Assembly: GCA_017306015.1 (NCBI GenBank)
Contig: JAFKJK010000007.1
Coordinates: 248,001 to 312,000 of the forward strand
Length of the DNA: 64,000 nt
From: Propionibacteriaceae bacterium
GTDB taxonomy: Bacteria; Actinomycetota; Actinomycetes; Propionibacteriales; Propionibacteriaceae
Direction of reading: 5' to 3'
Numbering within the stretch: position 1 is the stretch's first letter; each line of letters starts with the position of its first letter. Shown piece after piece: positions 24,997-34,314 of this stretch. Both the position numbers and the translations under genes were made by a program. Below the pieces are notes generated by a model. That model saw only the letters and a list, made by a program, of their open reading frames with translations, was not told where the DNA came from and did no database searches.

Positions 24997-27546
24997 ATGA
25001 AGAGTCAGACGACGGTCCTTGAGGTGCGTGGTCTGCATTGGGCCACCTCTGAGCCGATTATCGAGAAGACCCTGTTGCGCCGTCCGGGCGTGCTTGCGGT
25101 CAGGGCCAGCGCCACGTCCCAAACCGCGACCGTCACCTACGACGCAGCCAGGACCTCTGTGGCCCAACTGGTGGACTGGGTGGTCGAGTGCGGCTACCAC
25201 TGCCAGGGACGGTCAGTGCCGGAGCACGTGTGCATCCCCATGGACGAGCCCGCCGCGGGACAGGGCGCCCATGCCGGTCACGAGGGCCATGCCGGTCACG
25301 AAGGCCATGCCGGTCACGGGACGGCGACGGAACCGGCGGGGCAGGGCGCCCATGCCGATCATGCAGGGCACGACGGTCACGAGGGCCATGCGGGTCACGG
25401 GGCGGCGACGGAGCCGGCGGGGCAGTGCGCCCATGCCGGGCACGACGGGGCTGGCCGCTCTGCTCAGGATGTGATGGGGCACGGCGGACATCACGGTGGC
25501 GGGTCGATGGAGGACATGGTTAGGGACATGCGTACCCGCTTCCTGGTAGCGCTGCTGCTGTCGATCCCGATCACCTTGTGGTCGCCGATCGGCCGGGACC
25601 TGCTCGGCTTCTCCGTTTCGGCACCGTTCGGGCTGCGGGACGACGTGTTCATGCTGGTCTTGTCGTTGCCGGTCATCTTCTACTCGGCGTGGATCTTCTT
25701 CGACGGCGCCTACCGTGCCCTTCGTGCCCGGACGCTGGACATGATGGTGCTGGTGGCAGTGGCGGTGGGCACCGGCTGGCTGTACAGCTTGTTCATCACT
25801 CTGACCGGTGGTGGTGAGGTCTTCTACGAGGCAGCCACTGTGCTGGCGACGTTCGTGTTGCTGGGTCACTGGTTCGAGATGAGGGCTCGGGGCGGGGCCA
25901 ACGACGCTGTGCGTACCCTGCTCGAACTGGCCCCGCCCAGGGCGGTCGTGATTCGGGACGGGGTCGAGGTTGAGCTGCCCACGGCCGAGGTCGTTGTCGG
26001 CGACCTGTTGCTGGTGCGTCCCGGCGCGAAGATTCCGGTGGACGCAGTAGTTGAGGGGGGTCAGTCGGAGGTCGACGAGTCGATGGTGACTGGTGAGTCC
26101 ATGCCGGTGAGCAAGACTCCCGGGGAGGAGATCATCGGTGCCTCGATCAACATTTCGGGTAGCCTGCGGGCCCGGGCGAGCAAGGTCGGTGAGGACACCG
26201 CCCTTGCTCAGATCGTTGCAATGGTCCAGGAGGCCCAGAACTCCAAGGCTCCAGGCCAGCGCCTGGCGGACCGGGCCGCGTTCTGGCTGGTCTTCGTCGC
26301 ACTCATCGGCGGCACGGGCACCTTCCTGGTGTGGCTGGCGGTGGGCGCGAGCGTGCCGACGGCGATCCTTTTCGCGATCACCGTTGTCGTGATCACCTGC
26401 CCCGATGCCCTGGGCTTGGCGACCCCGACGGCGATCATGGTGGGCACGGGGCTGGGCGCCAGGCGAGGCATCCTGTTCAAGAACGCGACCGCTCTGGAGA
26501 CCTCAGCCCGGATCGACACGGTAGTGATGGACAAGACCGGCACCCTGACCAAGGGTGCGCCGGAGATCACCGATGTCGTCGCCCAGGGCATGGCCCAGGA
26601 CGAGGTGCTCGCCCTTGTGGCGGCTGTGGAGCGAGAGTCGGAGCATCCACTCGCCCGGGCGGTCGCGGTCCGTGCGGCCGAGGCCGCAGTCCCCGTCCAC
26701 CTCGCGTCCGACTTCCGCAACGTCGCCGGGCACGGCGCCATCGCAACCGTGCAGGGACACAGGGTTGTGGTGGGCAATCGACGGCTGATGACGCAGGAGA
26801 ACGTCGAACTCGGCGACCTGGGTCAGGTGCGCGACGAGTTGGCCGCCGCAGGCCGCACCGCCGTGCTGGCGGCGGTGGACGGTCGAGCCGTCGCGGTGAT
26901 CGCCCTCGCCGACGCCCCGCGCGAGACCGCGGCGAGGGCAGTCGATGCCCTGCACAAGCTGGGCATCGAAGTTGTCATGCTGACCGGCGACAACGAGGCC
27001 ACCGCCCGCCGGATCGCCGACCACCTGGGGATTGACACCGTGATCGCCGAAGTGCTGCCCGGGGACAAGGCCGAGAAGGTCGCCGAGTTGCAGCGGTCGG
27101 GCAAGAGGGTTGCCATGGTGGGTGACGGCGTGAACGACGCGCCCGCCTTGGCCACTGCCGACATTGGCGTAGCGATCGGCGCCGGCACCGACGTGGCTAT
27201 CGAAACCGCAGACATCGTTCTGATGCGCTCAGACCCTCTCGATGTCCCCGTCGCACTCCGCATCGGCCGAGGCACCCTGCGAAAGATGCGGCAGAACCTT
27301 GGCTGGGCGATCGGCTACAACGCGATCGCCCTGCCCATCGCCGCTGGGGTGTTCTACCGGTCGCTGGGCCTTTCGCTCAGCCCGGAGATCGCGGCCTTGT
27401 CAATGTCGGGCTCGTCGGTGATCGTCGCGGTCAACGCACTCCTGCTGAAACGACTGCGGCTTCCCCAGCAACCGGCGACGACGGTACCGAAGCGCGCCAG
27501 CCGCGAAGCCGAACCGCCGGGATCGGCTCCGGCCGGCAACCGCTGA
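24997..27546 (+). CDS. Copper-type P1B ATPase (CopA1) with CPD motif and His-rich linker
   Basis: 849 aa. Residues 1-65 fold like an HMA domain, but the GMTCxxC site is G-L-H-W-A-T-S, so both metal Cys are gone. Residues 85-165 form a His/Gly-rich linker with tandem G-H-E-G-H-A units. Then come the pump core: T-G-E-S, D-K-T-G-T-L-T, S-E-H-P-L-A, T-G-D-N-E and G-D-G-V-N-D-A-P. The ion-site helix reads T-C-P-D-A-L-G-L-A-T-P: the usual CPC is CPD. Ribosome site AGGAAG. Preceded by both a CTTGACC box and a CsoR palindrome, so Cu or Ag efflux is likely, with unusual metal coordination. Confidence 0.9.
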   Translation: MKSQTTVLEVRGLHWATSEPIIEKTLLRRPGVLAVRASATSQTATVTYDAARTSVAQLVDWVVECGYHCQGRSVPEHVCIPMDEPAAGQGAHAGHEGHAGHEGHAGHGTATEPAGQGAHADHAGHDGHEGHAGHGAATEPAGQCAHAGHDGAGRSAQDVMGHGGHHGGGSMEDMVRDMRTRFLVALLLSIPITLWSPIGRDLLGFSVSAPFGLRDDVFMLVLSLPVIFYSAWIFFDGAYRALRARTLDMMVLVAVAVGTGWLYSLFITLTGGGEVFYEAATVLATFVLLGHWFEMRARGGANDAVRTLLELAPPRAVVIRDGVEVELPTAEVVVGDLLLVRPGAKIPVDAVVEGGQSEVDESMVTGESMPVSKTPGEEIIGASINISGSLRARASKVGEDTALAQIVAMVQEAQNSKAPGQRLADRAAFWLVFVALIGGTGTFLVWLAVGASVPTAILFAITVVVITCPDALGLATPTAIMVGTGLGARRGILFKNATALETSARIDTVVMDKTGTLTKGAPEITDVVAQGMAQDEVLALVAAVERESEHPLARAVAVRAAEAAVPVHLASDFRNVAGHGAIATVQGHRVVVGNRRLMTQENVELGDLGQVRDELAAAGRTAVLAAVDGRAVAVIALADAPRETAARAVDALHKLGIEVVMLTGDNEATARRIADHLGIDTVIAEVLPGDKAEKVAELQRSGKRVAMVGDGVNDAPALATADIGVAIGAGTDVAIETADIVLMRSDPLDVPVALRIGRGTLRKMRQNLGWAIGYNAIALPIAAGVFYRSLGLSLSPEIAALSMSGSSVIVAVNALLLKRLRLPQQPATTVPKRASREAEPPGSAPAGNR
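25270..25323 (+). repeat. 18-bp tandem repeats coding G-H-E-G-H-A
   Basis: Three consecutive 18-bp units starting CATGCCGGTCACGARGGC, the third diverging at its end, inside the copA1 linker. Related units recur near 25340-25440. They encode histidine pairs, so copy-number change would alter the metal-binding capacity of the linker. Confidence 0.75.
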
Positions 27547-28472
27547 TGGCCGTGACCCGGGGCGCCCGTGCCGTGCTGGGCGGGACACCGACGTCGCCCC
27601 GCCCAGCACGGATGCTATGGATCACTGCGGCCTGGGGTGCGTGCTTCGTGGCCATCGACTGGGGGCTCCGGGACGCGCCGGTCCTGTGGTACGCCGCTCT
27701 GCGCGCACTGGTCGCCGGAGGTGCCCTCGTCGCCCTTGCCGCCGTCCAGCGCCTCCCCACCCCGCACCGGCGCCAGGACTGGGCCTGGATCGCGCTGCTG
27801 GGCCTGGTCAACGTGACCGTCGGCTTCGGGGGCATGTTCGCCGGCGTCGCGGGCCTGGCCACCGGAACCGCAGCCGTGCTCGCGAACGCCCAGCCCCTCC
27901 TCATCCTGCTCCCCGCATGGTGGCTCTACGGCGAACGTCTGTCCCTCCGGGCAACCGCAGGGATCGCCATCGGTTTCACTGGTCTGATCGTTGTCGCCGT
28001 GCCGGGCGGCGGTGGCGCCGGGGCGGGACTCTCGCTGCTCTCCGCTGCCGCACTCACCGCGGGCACGCTTCTGTCTCGCCGCCTGAACGACATCGACGTG
28101 ATCGTGGCCACGGGCTGGCACCTGCTCATCGGCGGTGCTGTGCTGGCGGGTCTCGCCGCCGTGACAGAGGGGCCGCCCGCCATCAACTGGACCCCCCTGT
28201 TCATCCTCTCCCTGCTGTTCCTCGCACTGGTGGGCACCGCGAGCACCACCGTGGCCTGGTTCACTGAGGCGCGCCGATCCCGCCTCGATATCCTCACCGC
28301 CTGGACGTTCCTCACCCCCGTGTTCGGGATCGTCCTGTCCGCCGCGGCGTTCGGAGCCCTACCCAGCGGGTGGACCGCAGCGGGGCTCGCAGCGGTGCTG
28401 GTGGCCATGTGGCTCGTCGTTCAAGCCGGGCCCACGCGGGCGGCGCAACCTGCTCCCGCCAAGCCGCACTGA
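27546..28472 (+). CDS. EamA/DMT-family transporter
   Basis: 308 aa, ATG overlapping the copA1 stop (TGATG). Ten predicted membrane helices in two EamA repeats, with family features such as W-G-x-C-F-V-A-I near the start and P-L-L-I-L-L-P-A. Substrate unknown; members export amino acids, nucleotide precursors or drugs. Coupled to copA1, so it is co-expressed with copper resistance. Confidence 0.85.
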   Translation: MAVTRGARAVLGGTPTSPRPARMLWITAAWGACFVAIDWGLRDAPVLWYAALRALVAGGALVALAAVQRLPTPHRRQDWAWIALLGLVNVTVGFGGMFAGVAGLATGTAAVLANAQPLLILLPAWWLYGERLSLRATAGIAIGFTGLIVVAVPGGGGAGAGLSLLSAAALTAGTLLSRRLNDIDVIVATGWHLLIGGAVLAGLAAVTEGPPAINWTPLFILSLLFLALVGTASTTVAWFTEARRSRLDILTAWTFLTPVFGIVLSAAAFGALPSGWTAAGLAAVLVAMWLVVQAGPTRAAQPAPAKPH

Positions 28473-28563
28473 CCTCTTCCCGTGAGCGTCCGGTTGCCGG
28501 CGGGGCAGGTCGTCTACAACTGCCCTGGAACGGGAACGGTTGCCGGTCGTGGTGTCCGTCGAT

Positions 28564-28581
28564 CTTGGCCAAACCTTGGCC
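28564..28581 (+). promoter_or_regulatory. 11-bp direct-repeat box
   Basis: CTTGGCC (28564) and an identical CTTGGCC (28575), period 11, ending 43 bp before the ATG at 28625. Confidence 0.6.
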
Positions 28582-28624
28582 ACACCTGCGCTCAGCACAT
28601 CCCGGCCCGGGCCAAGCTTGATTC

Positions 28625-29080
28625 ATGGAACAGCTCATAGTTCTTCCCGATGCGACGGCCGAGCTGGGCGAGGCTCAGGACGCTCGGCGAGTCCGCCGGA
28701 AGACCCTTAAGGAGCGGGCGCGAGCCGCCTGGGCGGCTGCCAGGGCTGGGATCGGAGCTCTACTTGGGGTGCTGCCACACGTCCTTCACCACGTCGGGAT
28801 CTTCGCCGGCACGGTGCTTCTGGCCGGCCTGTGGGGCAACGCCATCCTCTATGTCGCGGGCCTCGTGCTGAGCATCCCCATGCTGCGGCGACTGCGGCAC
28901 AGATTCGGCAGCCGCATAGCGCCCCTCATCGGAGTTCTGGCCTTCACCGCGTTGTTCCTGTTTTCCGCCTTCGTTATCGGCCCGGCCCTGTCGGGGAGCC
29001 AGGCCAGTCCCACGACACCACCAGCGAGCGTCGGCATTCCCGCCGCCGTCGAGGACGAGCACGCCAGCCACCACGGCTGA
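28625..29080 (+). CDS. Small membrane protein of unknown function, His-containing tail
   Basis: 151 aa. Basic N-terminus (R-R-V-R-R-K-T-L-K), then helical segments around residues 50-85 and 95-120. A V-L-P-H-V-L-H-H motif lies in the first segment and the tail ends E-H-A-S-H-H-G. The His pairs at both membrane faces suggest metal contact. It follows an 11-bp repeat box in the copper region. Family not recognised. Confidence 0.65.
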   Translation: MEQLIVLPDATAELGEAQDARRVRRKTLKERARAAWAAARAGIGALLGVLPHVLHHVGIFAGTVLLAGLWGNAILYVAGLVLSIPMLRRLRHRFGSRIAPLIGVLAFTALFLFSAFVIGPALSGSQASPTTPPASVGIPAAVEDEHASHHG

Positions 29081-29306
29081 ACCGACAGGTTGCCCGAGGA
29101 GAACGAGTGGCCGCCAGTTGCCGCGTCGCTCAGCCAGCTTGTCCACCCACCAAGCGACGCCAACAGAAGCCTTGCTCTCCCGCTCCGCGATTCGCCGGAT
29201 GCTGAAGCGGTCATTGGCTAGACCGAGACGGCAACAGTTGTGCGGGAGTTGACAGCCTTGCCTGGCGCGGAATCGACGAGGCACGCTTAGAAGGGTACGA
29301 ATCATC

Positions 29307-29552
29307 ATGTTGGGCTTTCTTGCTCGAAACTGGCTGTTCGTCGTTGCCGTCGCGGCCATGATGTTGACGTATTTCGGAATGCACCGCAGCGGACACGGCG
29401 GACACGGCGGTGGTTGTGGCGCGTCCGGCCATGCCGGTTCCGAGAACAATGGCCGCCGCGATCACACGGTCCAGGAGGATGCGCCCACGGCACCGCCTTC
29501 AACGTTCGGCGCAGGCATCTCATCGGAGACTCGCGGATCGCAGTTCAGGTAG
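29307..29552 (+). CDS. DUF2933-like small membrane protein
   Basis: 81 aa, AAGGG ribosome site. One membrane helix (residues 5-24), then M-H-R-S-G-H-G-G-H-G-G-G-C-G, the His/Cys cluster typical of DUF2933 proteins found with heavy-metal pumps. The last 40 residues look unstructured. Probably a copper-binding accessory. A second small His-rich protein of similar style is at 51185. Confidence 0.75.
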   Translation: MLGFLARNWLFVVAVAAMMLTYFGMHRSGHGGHGGGCGASGHAGSENNGRRDHTVQEDAPTAPPSTFGAGISSETRGSQFR

Positions 29553-29733
29553 GCCGAGATCTGGCCGGGAGACCACGGAGCCGCCGGACCAAATGCTCTT
29601 GCGGCACGCATATGTTCCGCGTGCGGAACCAGCGAGAGCTGGGTGGCGTGCTCGCGACGGATCGGAGGCACCGCGCCTACCGCCAGGACCACGCGGTGCG
29701 ATGCCTGCGGCTTGGCGATAGTCTCGTCCGGGT

Positions 29734-31098
29734 CTGTCAGATAAACGGTGTGTGAGGCCCGGCGGTTTCTAGTGAGTGGTTCTCTCGAACCTGCCTGCGA
29801 AGGTGATCGCGAAGGCGTTCAGGGCGGGTTTCCACCTGACGACCCAGCGTGCCTTCCCGTGGCCGGTGGGGTCAAGGCTTCGGGTGGTTAGGTACAGGCA
29901 CTTCATGGCGGCGGCCTCGTTGGGGAAGTGGCCGCGGGCGTTCACCGCCCGCCGGTAGCGGGCGTTGATGCTCTCGATCGCGTTCGTCGTACAGATCACG
30001 CGTCGGATCTCCACGTCGTACTCCAGAAACGGCACGAACTCGGCCCACGCGCTCTCCCACAACCTGACGATCGCCGGATAGCGCCCGCCCCAATCGTGGG
30101 CGAACTCGGCGAACCGATCCCTGGCCGCGGCCTCCGACGGGGCGGTGTACACCGGCTTGAGGGCCTTGACGATCTGGTCGCGGTGTTGCCGGCCGGCGTA
30201 GCGGAACGAGTTTCTGATGAGGTGGACGATGCACTGCTGCACGACGGTGCGGTCCCAGGTGGTGGTGATCGCCTCCGGCAGGCCCTTCAGCCCGTCGCAC
30301 ACGGCGATCAGCACGTCGTCGACGCCGCGGTTCTTCAACTCGGAGAACACCTGCAGCCAGAACCTTGCGCCCTCGGCGCCGTCGCCGGCCCAGATCCCCA
30401 GGATGTCTCGTTCGCCGTTGGTGGTGACGCCCATCACCACGTAGAACGGGGTGCTGCGGACTTGGCCGTCGCGAACCTTGACCACGATCGCGTCCACGAA
30501 GATCACCGGATAGAGCGGGTCCAGTGGCCGGCTGGACCATTCAGCGAGCTCGCCGGCGACCTTCTCGGTGATCCGGCTGATCGTGTCCTTGGACACCTTC
30601 GCCCCATACACCTCCTCGAAGTGCGCGGCGATCTCCCCGGTCGTCAACCCACGCGCGGACAGCGACAACACGATCTGGTCGATCCCGTCCAGGCGCCGTT
30701 TCCGTTTCGGCACAATGATCGGCGTGAACGAGCCGTCCCGGTCCCGGGGCACCTCGATCTCGACCGGCCCGATCTCGGTCAGCACCGTCTTCGAGCGGGT
30801 GCCGTTGCGCATGTTCGTACCCAACGGCGCTGCGCCGTGCTCGTGGCCCAGGTGCTCGGTCAGCTCCGCCTCGAGGGCGGTCTCCAGCACCTGCTTGGTC
30901 AGCCCGGACAACAACCCGCCCGGGCCGACCAGGGACATTCCCTGAGCCTTGGCCTGGGCGAGCAGCTGCTCGGCGAGCTGCTTCTGATCGATGATCTCTC
31001 CCGTCACAGGATCGATCATCTCGGTCATCTCGGTCGTGTCAGTCACGGCCATCTCCTTTCGGATCAGGCCGGACCCCTACACACCGTTATTCCGACAG
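29734..31098 (-). mobile_element. IS256-family insertion sequence
   Basis: About 1365 bp. The ends match as imperfect inverted repeats sharing CTGTC and, 5 bp further in, TAAACGGTGTGT versus ATAACGGTGTGT. No 8-9 bp target duplication is visible, so deletion or recombination may have followed insertion. The right end abuts an ISL3 transposase fragment. Confidence 0.8.
29769..31046 (-). CDS. IS256-family transposase
   Basis: 425 aa from GTG 31046, which has AAAGGAG at proper spacing; ATG 31052 directly abuts that site. Catalytic D in I-F-V-D-A-I, D in A-V-C-D-G-L-K-G, E in T-T-N-A-I-E-S-I-N, and the C-x2-H motif (Q-Q-C-I-V-H-L-I-R-N). Full-length, probably functional. Confidence 0.92.
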   Translation of the reverse strand: MTDTTEMTEMIDPVTGEIIDQKQLAEQLLAQAKAQGMSLVGPGGLLSGLTKQVLETALEAELTEHLGHEHGAAPLGTNMRNGTRSKTVLTEIGPVEIEVPRDRDGSFTPIIVPKRKRRLDGIDQIVLSLSARGLTTGEIAAHFEEVYGAKVSKDTISRITEKVAGELAEWSSRPLDPLYPVIFVDAIVVKVRDGQVRSTPFYVVMGVTTNGERDILGIWAGDGAEGARFWLQVFSELKNRGVDDVLIAVCDGLKGLPEAITTTWDRTVVQQCIVHLIRNSFRYAGRQHRDQIVKALKPVYTAPSEAAARDRFAEFAHDWGGRYPAIVRLWESAWAEFVPFLEYDVEIRRVICTTNAIESINARYRRAVNARGHFPNEAAAMKCLYLTTRSLDPTGHGKARWVVRWKPALNAFAITFAGRFERTTH

Positions 31099-31335
31099 TC
31101 CCTCTCGTCCTGCTCGGTGAACACCCGGACCGGGCAGGTGGGCTCGGCGCACTCCTACGTGCCTTTCGACGAGCCGGTCGAAACGCGGCGCATCGACCAA
31201 CCGCACGGTGCGCCGGCCATGGCTCGAGGCGACCGCCCCACAGGTCGGGCACGGCCATCACCTGCCAGGCCGACTCGACCGTTACCGTGAGCAATCCGCC
31301 ACCGTCCCGCTCGACAGCGATCACGTGCAAGCCAG
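31099..31335 (-). pseudogene. ISL3-family transposase N-terminal remnant
   Basis: In shifted frames the minus strand reads V-I-A-V-E-R-D-G-G-G-L-L-T-V-T-V-E-S. Next comes C-P-T-C-G-A-V-A-S-S-H-G-R-R-T-V, then E-P-T-C-P-V-R-V-F-T-E-Q-D-E. This is the N-terminal zinc-finger region of ISL3 transposases. It is frameshifted and cut at 31098 by the IS256 element. Confidence 0.75.
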
Positions 31336-31369
31336 TCGAGACGGCTACGCGTACTGAGCGGGCGCCGTG

Positions 31370-31645
31370 CGGTCAACCTGGCGCAGTCCTTCGCCGCCCT
31401 CGGTGGATTCCTGATCGTCGTAGACGCATGGGCTTCGTCCTACGGCGTCCATGACCTCCAGCGGGCCGGGCTCCTTCCGGGTCTGGACCGCGCGTCGTCA
31501 GCGACGTCGCGGCGGTGGGCCCTCCCTTCAGCATCGCCGGTGCCCTGCTGAAGGGCGTCAACTTCTCGTCGACGGCTACGATGCTGCAGGTCGTGGTTTG
31601 GGTGGCCTGCATGCCCAGCGTCGGCACGCTCTTCGCACCACAATC
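31370..31645 (+). pseudogene. EfeU/FTR1 iron permease C-terminal remnant
   Basis: Frame 1 reads A-L-G-G-F-L-I-V-V, then S-Y-G-V-H-D-L-Q-R-A-G-L-L-P-G, a hallmark of the last third of actinobacterial EfeU. A shift to frame 0 continues V-S-D-V-A-A-V and G-A-L-L-K-G-V-N-F-S-S-T. N-terminal part absent. Presumably lost with the IS insertions to its left. Confidence 0.65.
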
Positions 31646-31724
31646 CGGCGCAGGGCTCGCGTCGTTGCGGCAACCCGCACTCGCACATCCCACCAGACCG
31701 CCCGCGGCGCGGAGGAACGGCGGG

Positions 31725-33893
31725 TTAGCTGATCCTGGTCTTGGCTGAGCTCCTCTCGAGGGTGATGTAGCCGCCCAGCGTTCCCCGGACGCGGACGCTG
31801 ATCTTCTGGTCCTTGTCGGCCTTGACCAGCTTGTAGATCTTGCCGGTCGCCTTGGTGATCTTCGCCGAGTCGCGGTACCACTGGTAGGTGAGCGCCACGC
31901 CCGACGGCGACCACATGCCCGGTACTGCGGTGAGGGTCTTACCGATCTGGCGGGTGCCGCTGATCGATGGGTTCTTCGCCGACAGTGTGCCCTTGGCGAC
32001 CGGGTCCGTGGCGTCAGAGGCCTTGGTCACGGTGTTGTAGCCGGCCATGCTACCGGTCACGGCGACCCTCAGCGCGGCGTGGATGTCCGCGGCCTGCACG
32101 GTGTAGGAGCTCCCGGTGGCGCCGCTGATCGGTTTGCCGTCCCGGGTCCACTGGTAGGTGAGGGCGGCCGGGCTGGGCGACCAAGTGCCCGCCGTGGCGG
32201 TGAGAATCGCCCCGACGACCGGCCTGCCGCTGATCTTCGGAGCTGGGGTGGCGGTGAAGTCGGCGTTCTCGACCAGCTCGGTCGCGGCGGATGTCCGGAC
32301 GGTGACGGTGTAGCCGGTCTTCAGCCCGGTTACCGCGACCCGCAGGGACGCGCCGGCGTCGGCCGGCTGGACGGCGTAGCTGTCGCCGGTGGCGCCCCCG
32401 ACTGGGTTGTCGCCCCGGTACCACTGGTAGGACAGCGCCACCGAGCCGGGACCCCAGTCGCCGGCGGTGACGCCGAGGGTCTGGCCGACTTTGGGGGACC
32501 CGGTGGTCTTCGGCGCGGCGGAGTCGAGCGACATGAATAGCGCGGCCCAGGTCTGGGCATCCGCGGTGCCGCTGGCCCGGCGCCCGGTGGTCGCCTGGAA
32601 TGACTTGAGCGCGGAGGTGGTGGCTGAGCCGAACGAGTCGTTGCCGGAGGTCTTGTAGCCGAGGCTCTCCAGCAGCGCGTTGAGGGCGCTCGTGCGGGCA
32701 CCGGTGGTGCCGGCACCGATCTTGGCGAAGACAGAGGTCAGGGTGTACTGGCCGGCCTGGCCGTCTACCTCGAGCTTCATCGCCTTCTGCAGCTTCTTCA
32801 CCGCGGACACGGTCGCCGAGTCGAACTGGCCGGTCGGGGAGACGCTGTAGCCGGCCGCCTTCAGCAGGTTCTGAAGGGCGGTCACCTTCGCGCCGGAGTC
32901 GCCCGCCTGCAGCACGAGGCTGATCGGCACCACGTTGTACTCGTTGAGGCCGTAAGTGTCGATGAGGCCATTCAGGGTCTTCGCGTAGACCGCGGAGTCC
33001 CTCGGCTTGACGACGGCCGCCAGCGCGTTGACGAAGTTGGGCACGCTGGACATCACCGAGCGGGCCGCCTTGTACGCGGAGTCCCCCGTGATCGCGGCCG
33101 CATTGGCGTAGAAGGAGTTGGTGAGCGAGCTGAACTTCGCGTACGCGGTCGACCCAATGGTGACGCAGCCGGACTGGTAGAGGCTGGCGGCAGAGGCGGT
33201 GCTTGACCCGGAAGTGGCGAAGGACAGTGCCGGAAGACGGCGCAAACCGGCGTAGTAGGAGCGTTGCTTCCAGAAGCTGAGCGTGCTGCGGACAACGCCG
33301 TAGGCGCGGCCCCGTGCCTCGATGATGCGCCACTCGCCGCCAGGCAGCTTCTTGGTGAGGACGGCCGTGTGGCCGATGCCGTTGGCGCGCGCCGGGTTGT
33401 TGCGCAGGAACACCAGGTCGCCGACCTGCGGGGACCCGGTCACCCGACGCGAGCGGTTGTACAAGCCGGAGGCGGTGTCGTCCCCCATACGGAAGGCGCC
33501 GGACTTGTTGTTGAGGTAGATCACGAGGCTGGAGCAGTCGAACTGGGCGGGGCCGTTCGCGCCCAGGACGTACGGCTTGCCCACCTGTTCCTCGGCAAGG
33601 GCTGCGTACTGGGAGGCGGTCATCCTCCCGCTGCACGGCGTGTTGAAGTAGTTCTTCGCCTTGCTGGTGGCGGGCGAGGTTCCCCAGCTCGAGGCTTCGA
33701 TCGCTTGCGCTATCGACACCGATGCGGGCACCCCGAACTTGCGCTGCGCGCTCTGCGCTGCGCTGACCAGGCTCGAAATGAACTTCTGCCTGGAGATGTC
33801 GGAGACGGCCACCGCCGCGGTGACCGGCTGGAGCGCCGGTAATGCGAGCACCATTGCGATGGCTCCGACCATGATTCGCGCCGCTGTCTTCAC
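31725..33893 (-). CDS. Secreted wall hydrolase, paralogue of the 19374 gene
   Basis: 722 aa, GTG start at 33893. Same order as its paralogue: signal peptide, GH73 first half, inserted NlpC/P60 (Cys in F-D-C-S-S-L, His in G-I-G-H-T-A-V), GH73 second half (Y-A-K-T-L-N-G-L-I-D-T-Y), two peptidoglycan-binding domains, three Ig-like repeats. The two proteins align along their whole length with mostly conservative changes. That implies segmental duplication about 12 kb apart, or two copies acquired together. Confidence 0.88.
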   Translation of the reverse strand: MKTAARIMVGAIAMVLALPALQPVTAAVAVSDISRQKFISSLVSAAQSAQRKFGVPASVSIAQAIEASSWGTSPATSKAKNYFNTPCSGRMTASQYAALAEEQVGKPYVLGANGPAQFDCSSLVIYLNNKSGAFRMGDDTASGLYNRSRRVTGSPQVGDLVFLRNNPARANGIGHTAVLTKKLPGGEWRIIEARGRAYGVVRSTLSFWKQRSYYAGLRRLPALSFATSGSSTASAASLYQSGCVTIGSTAYAKFSSLTNSFYANAAAITGDSAYKAARSVMSSVPNFVNALAAVVKPRDSAVYAKTLNGLIDTYGLNEYNVVPISLVLQAGDSGAKVTALQNLLKAAGYSVSPTGQFDSATVSAVKKLQKAMKLEVDGQAGQYTLTSVFAKIGAGTTGARTSALNALLESLGYKTSGNDSFGSATTSALKSFQATTGRRASGTADAQTWAALFMSLDSAAPKTTGSPKVGQTLGVTAGDWGPGSVALSYQWYRGDNPVGGATGDSYAVQPADAGASLRVAVTGLKTGYTVTVRTSAATELVENADFTATPAPKISGRPVVGAILTATAGTWSPSPAALTYQWTRDGKPISGATGSSYTVQAADIHAALRVAVTGSMAGYNTVTKASDATDPVAKGTLSAKNPSISGTRQIGKTLTAVPGMWSPSGVALTYQWYRDSAKITKATGKIYKLVKADKDQKISVRVRGTLGGYITLERSSAKTRIS

Positions 33894-34112
33894 CTTTCAA
33901 TTAGGAGGTGAGGCGCTCGCTGTCGGCAACCACTTGGTTGAGGGTTCGGATCCGCGCCCTCGGGCCAACATCCCGATGGCTAGGGGGTTTGGAGGTGAGA
34001 GCGGATGCGCGCGGACGATAGCGCAAGGTCGAGACTTTGACTTCTTGTGGCATTGGACAGACATTATGGTGCGGTCAGCACAAGTACGACCGAGGGAGAT
34101 TCTTTACCGACT

Positions 34113-34141
34113 CTTGACCGTTCTCGGCCACATTCTTGCCG
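34113..34141 (+). promoter_or_regulatory. Partial direct-repeat box
   Basis: CTTGACC (34113) and CTTGCCG (34135) are 22 bp apart, twice the 11-bp period, with a weak copy between. The surrounding 420 bp (33894-34314) hold no gene. No plus-strand gene follows, so this site may be non-functional. Confidence 0.35.
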
Positions 34142-34314
34142 GATCCATGCTAAAGCGGCTCCCGCGATGTTGGCCGTGCGTGGGCGCACCAATCCGCCGA
34201 TGGGGATCTGGCCGCACTGAGCCAGGACGGGGCGAGGCAAGGACCGCCTGGCCCGTTGTCGCCCCGCCGTGCGCCTCTGCCGAGGGAACCGAGCGGGGGC
34301 CCGGGCGAGCGAAG

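Noticed and set aside
25265..25445. Short tandem repeats as a CRISPR-like array
   Set aside because: Units are contiguous 18-mers without spacers and encode a His-rich linker in the copA1 frame.
29612..29627. Inverted repeat GTTCCGC-GT-GCGGAAC
   Set aside because: Neat 7-bp arms, but isolated in a spacer with no second copy and no gene start near it; could be chance in GC-rich DNA.
29928..31454. 508-aa plus-strand ORF
   Set aside because: Runs antisense to the IS256 transposase; composition and lack of motifs show a GC-driven shadow frame.
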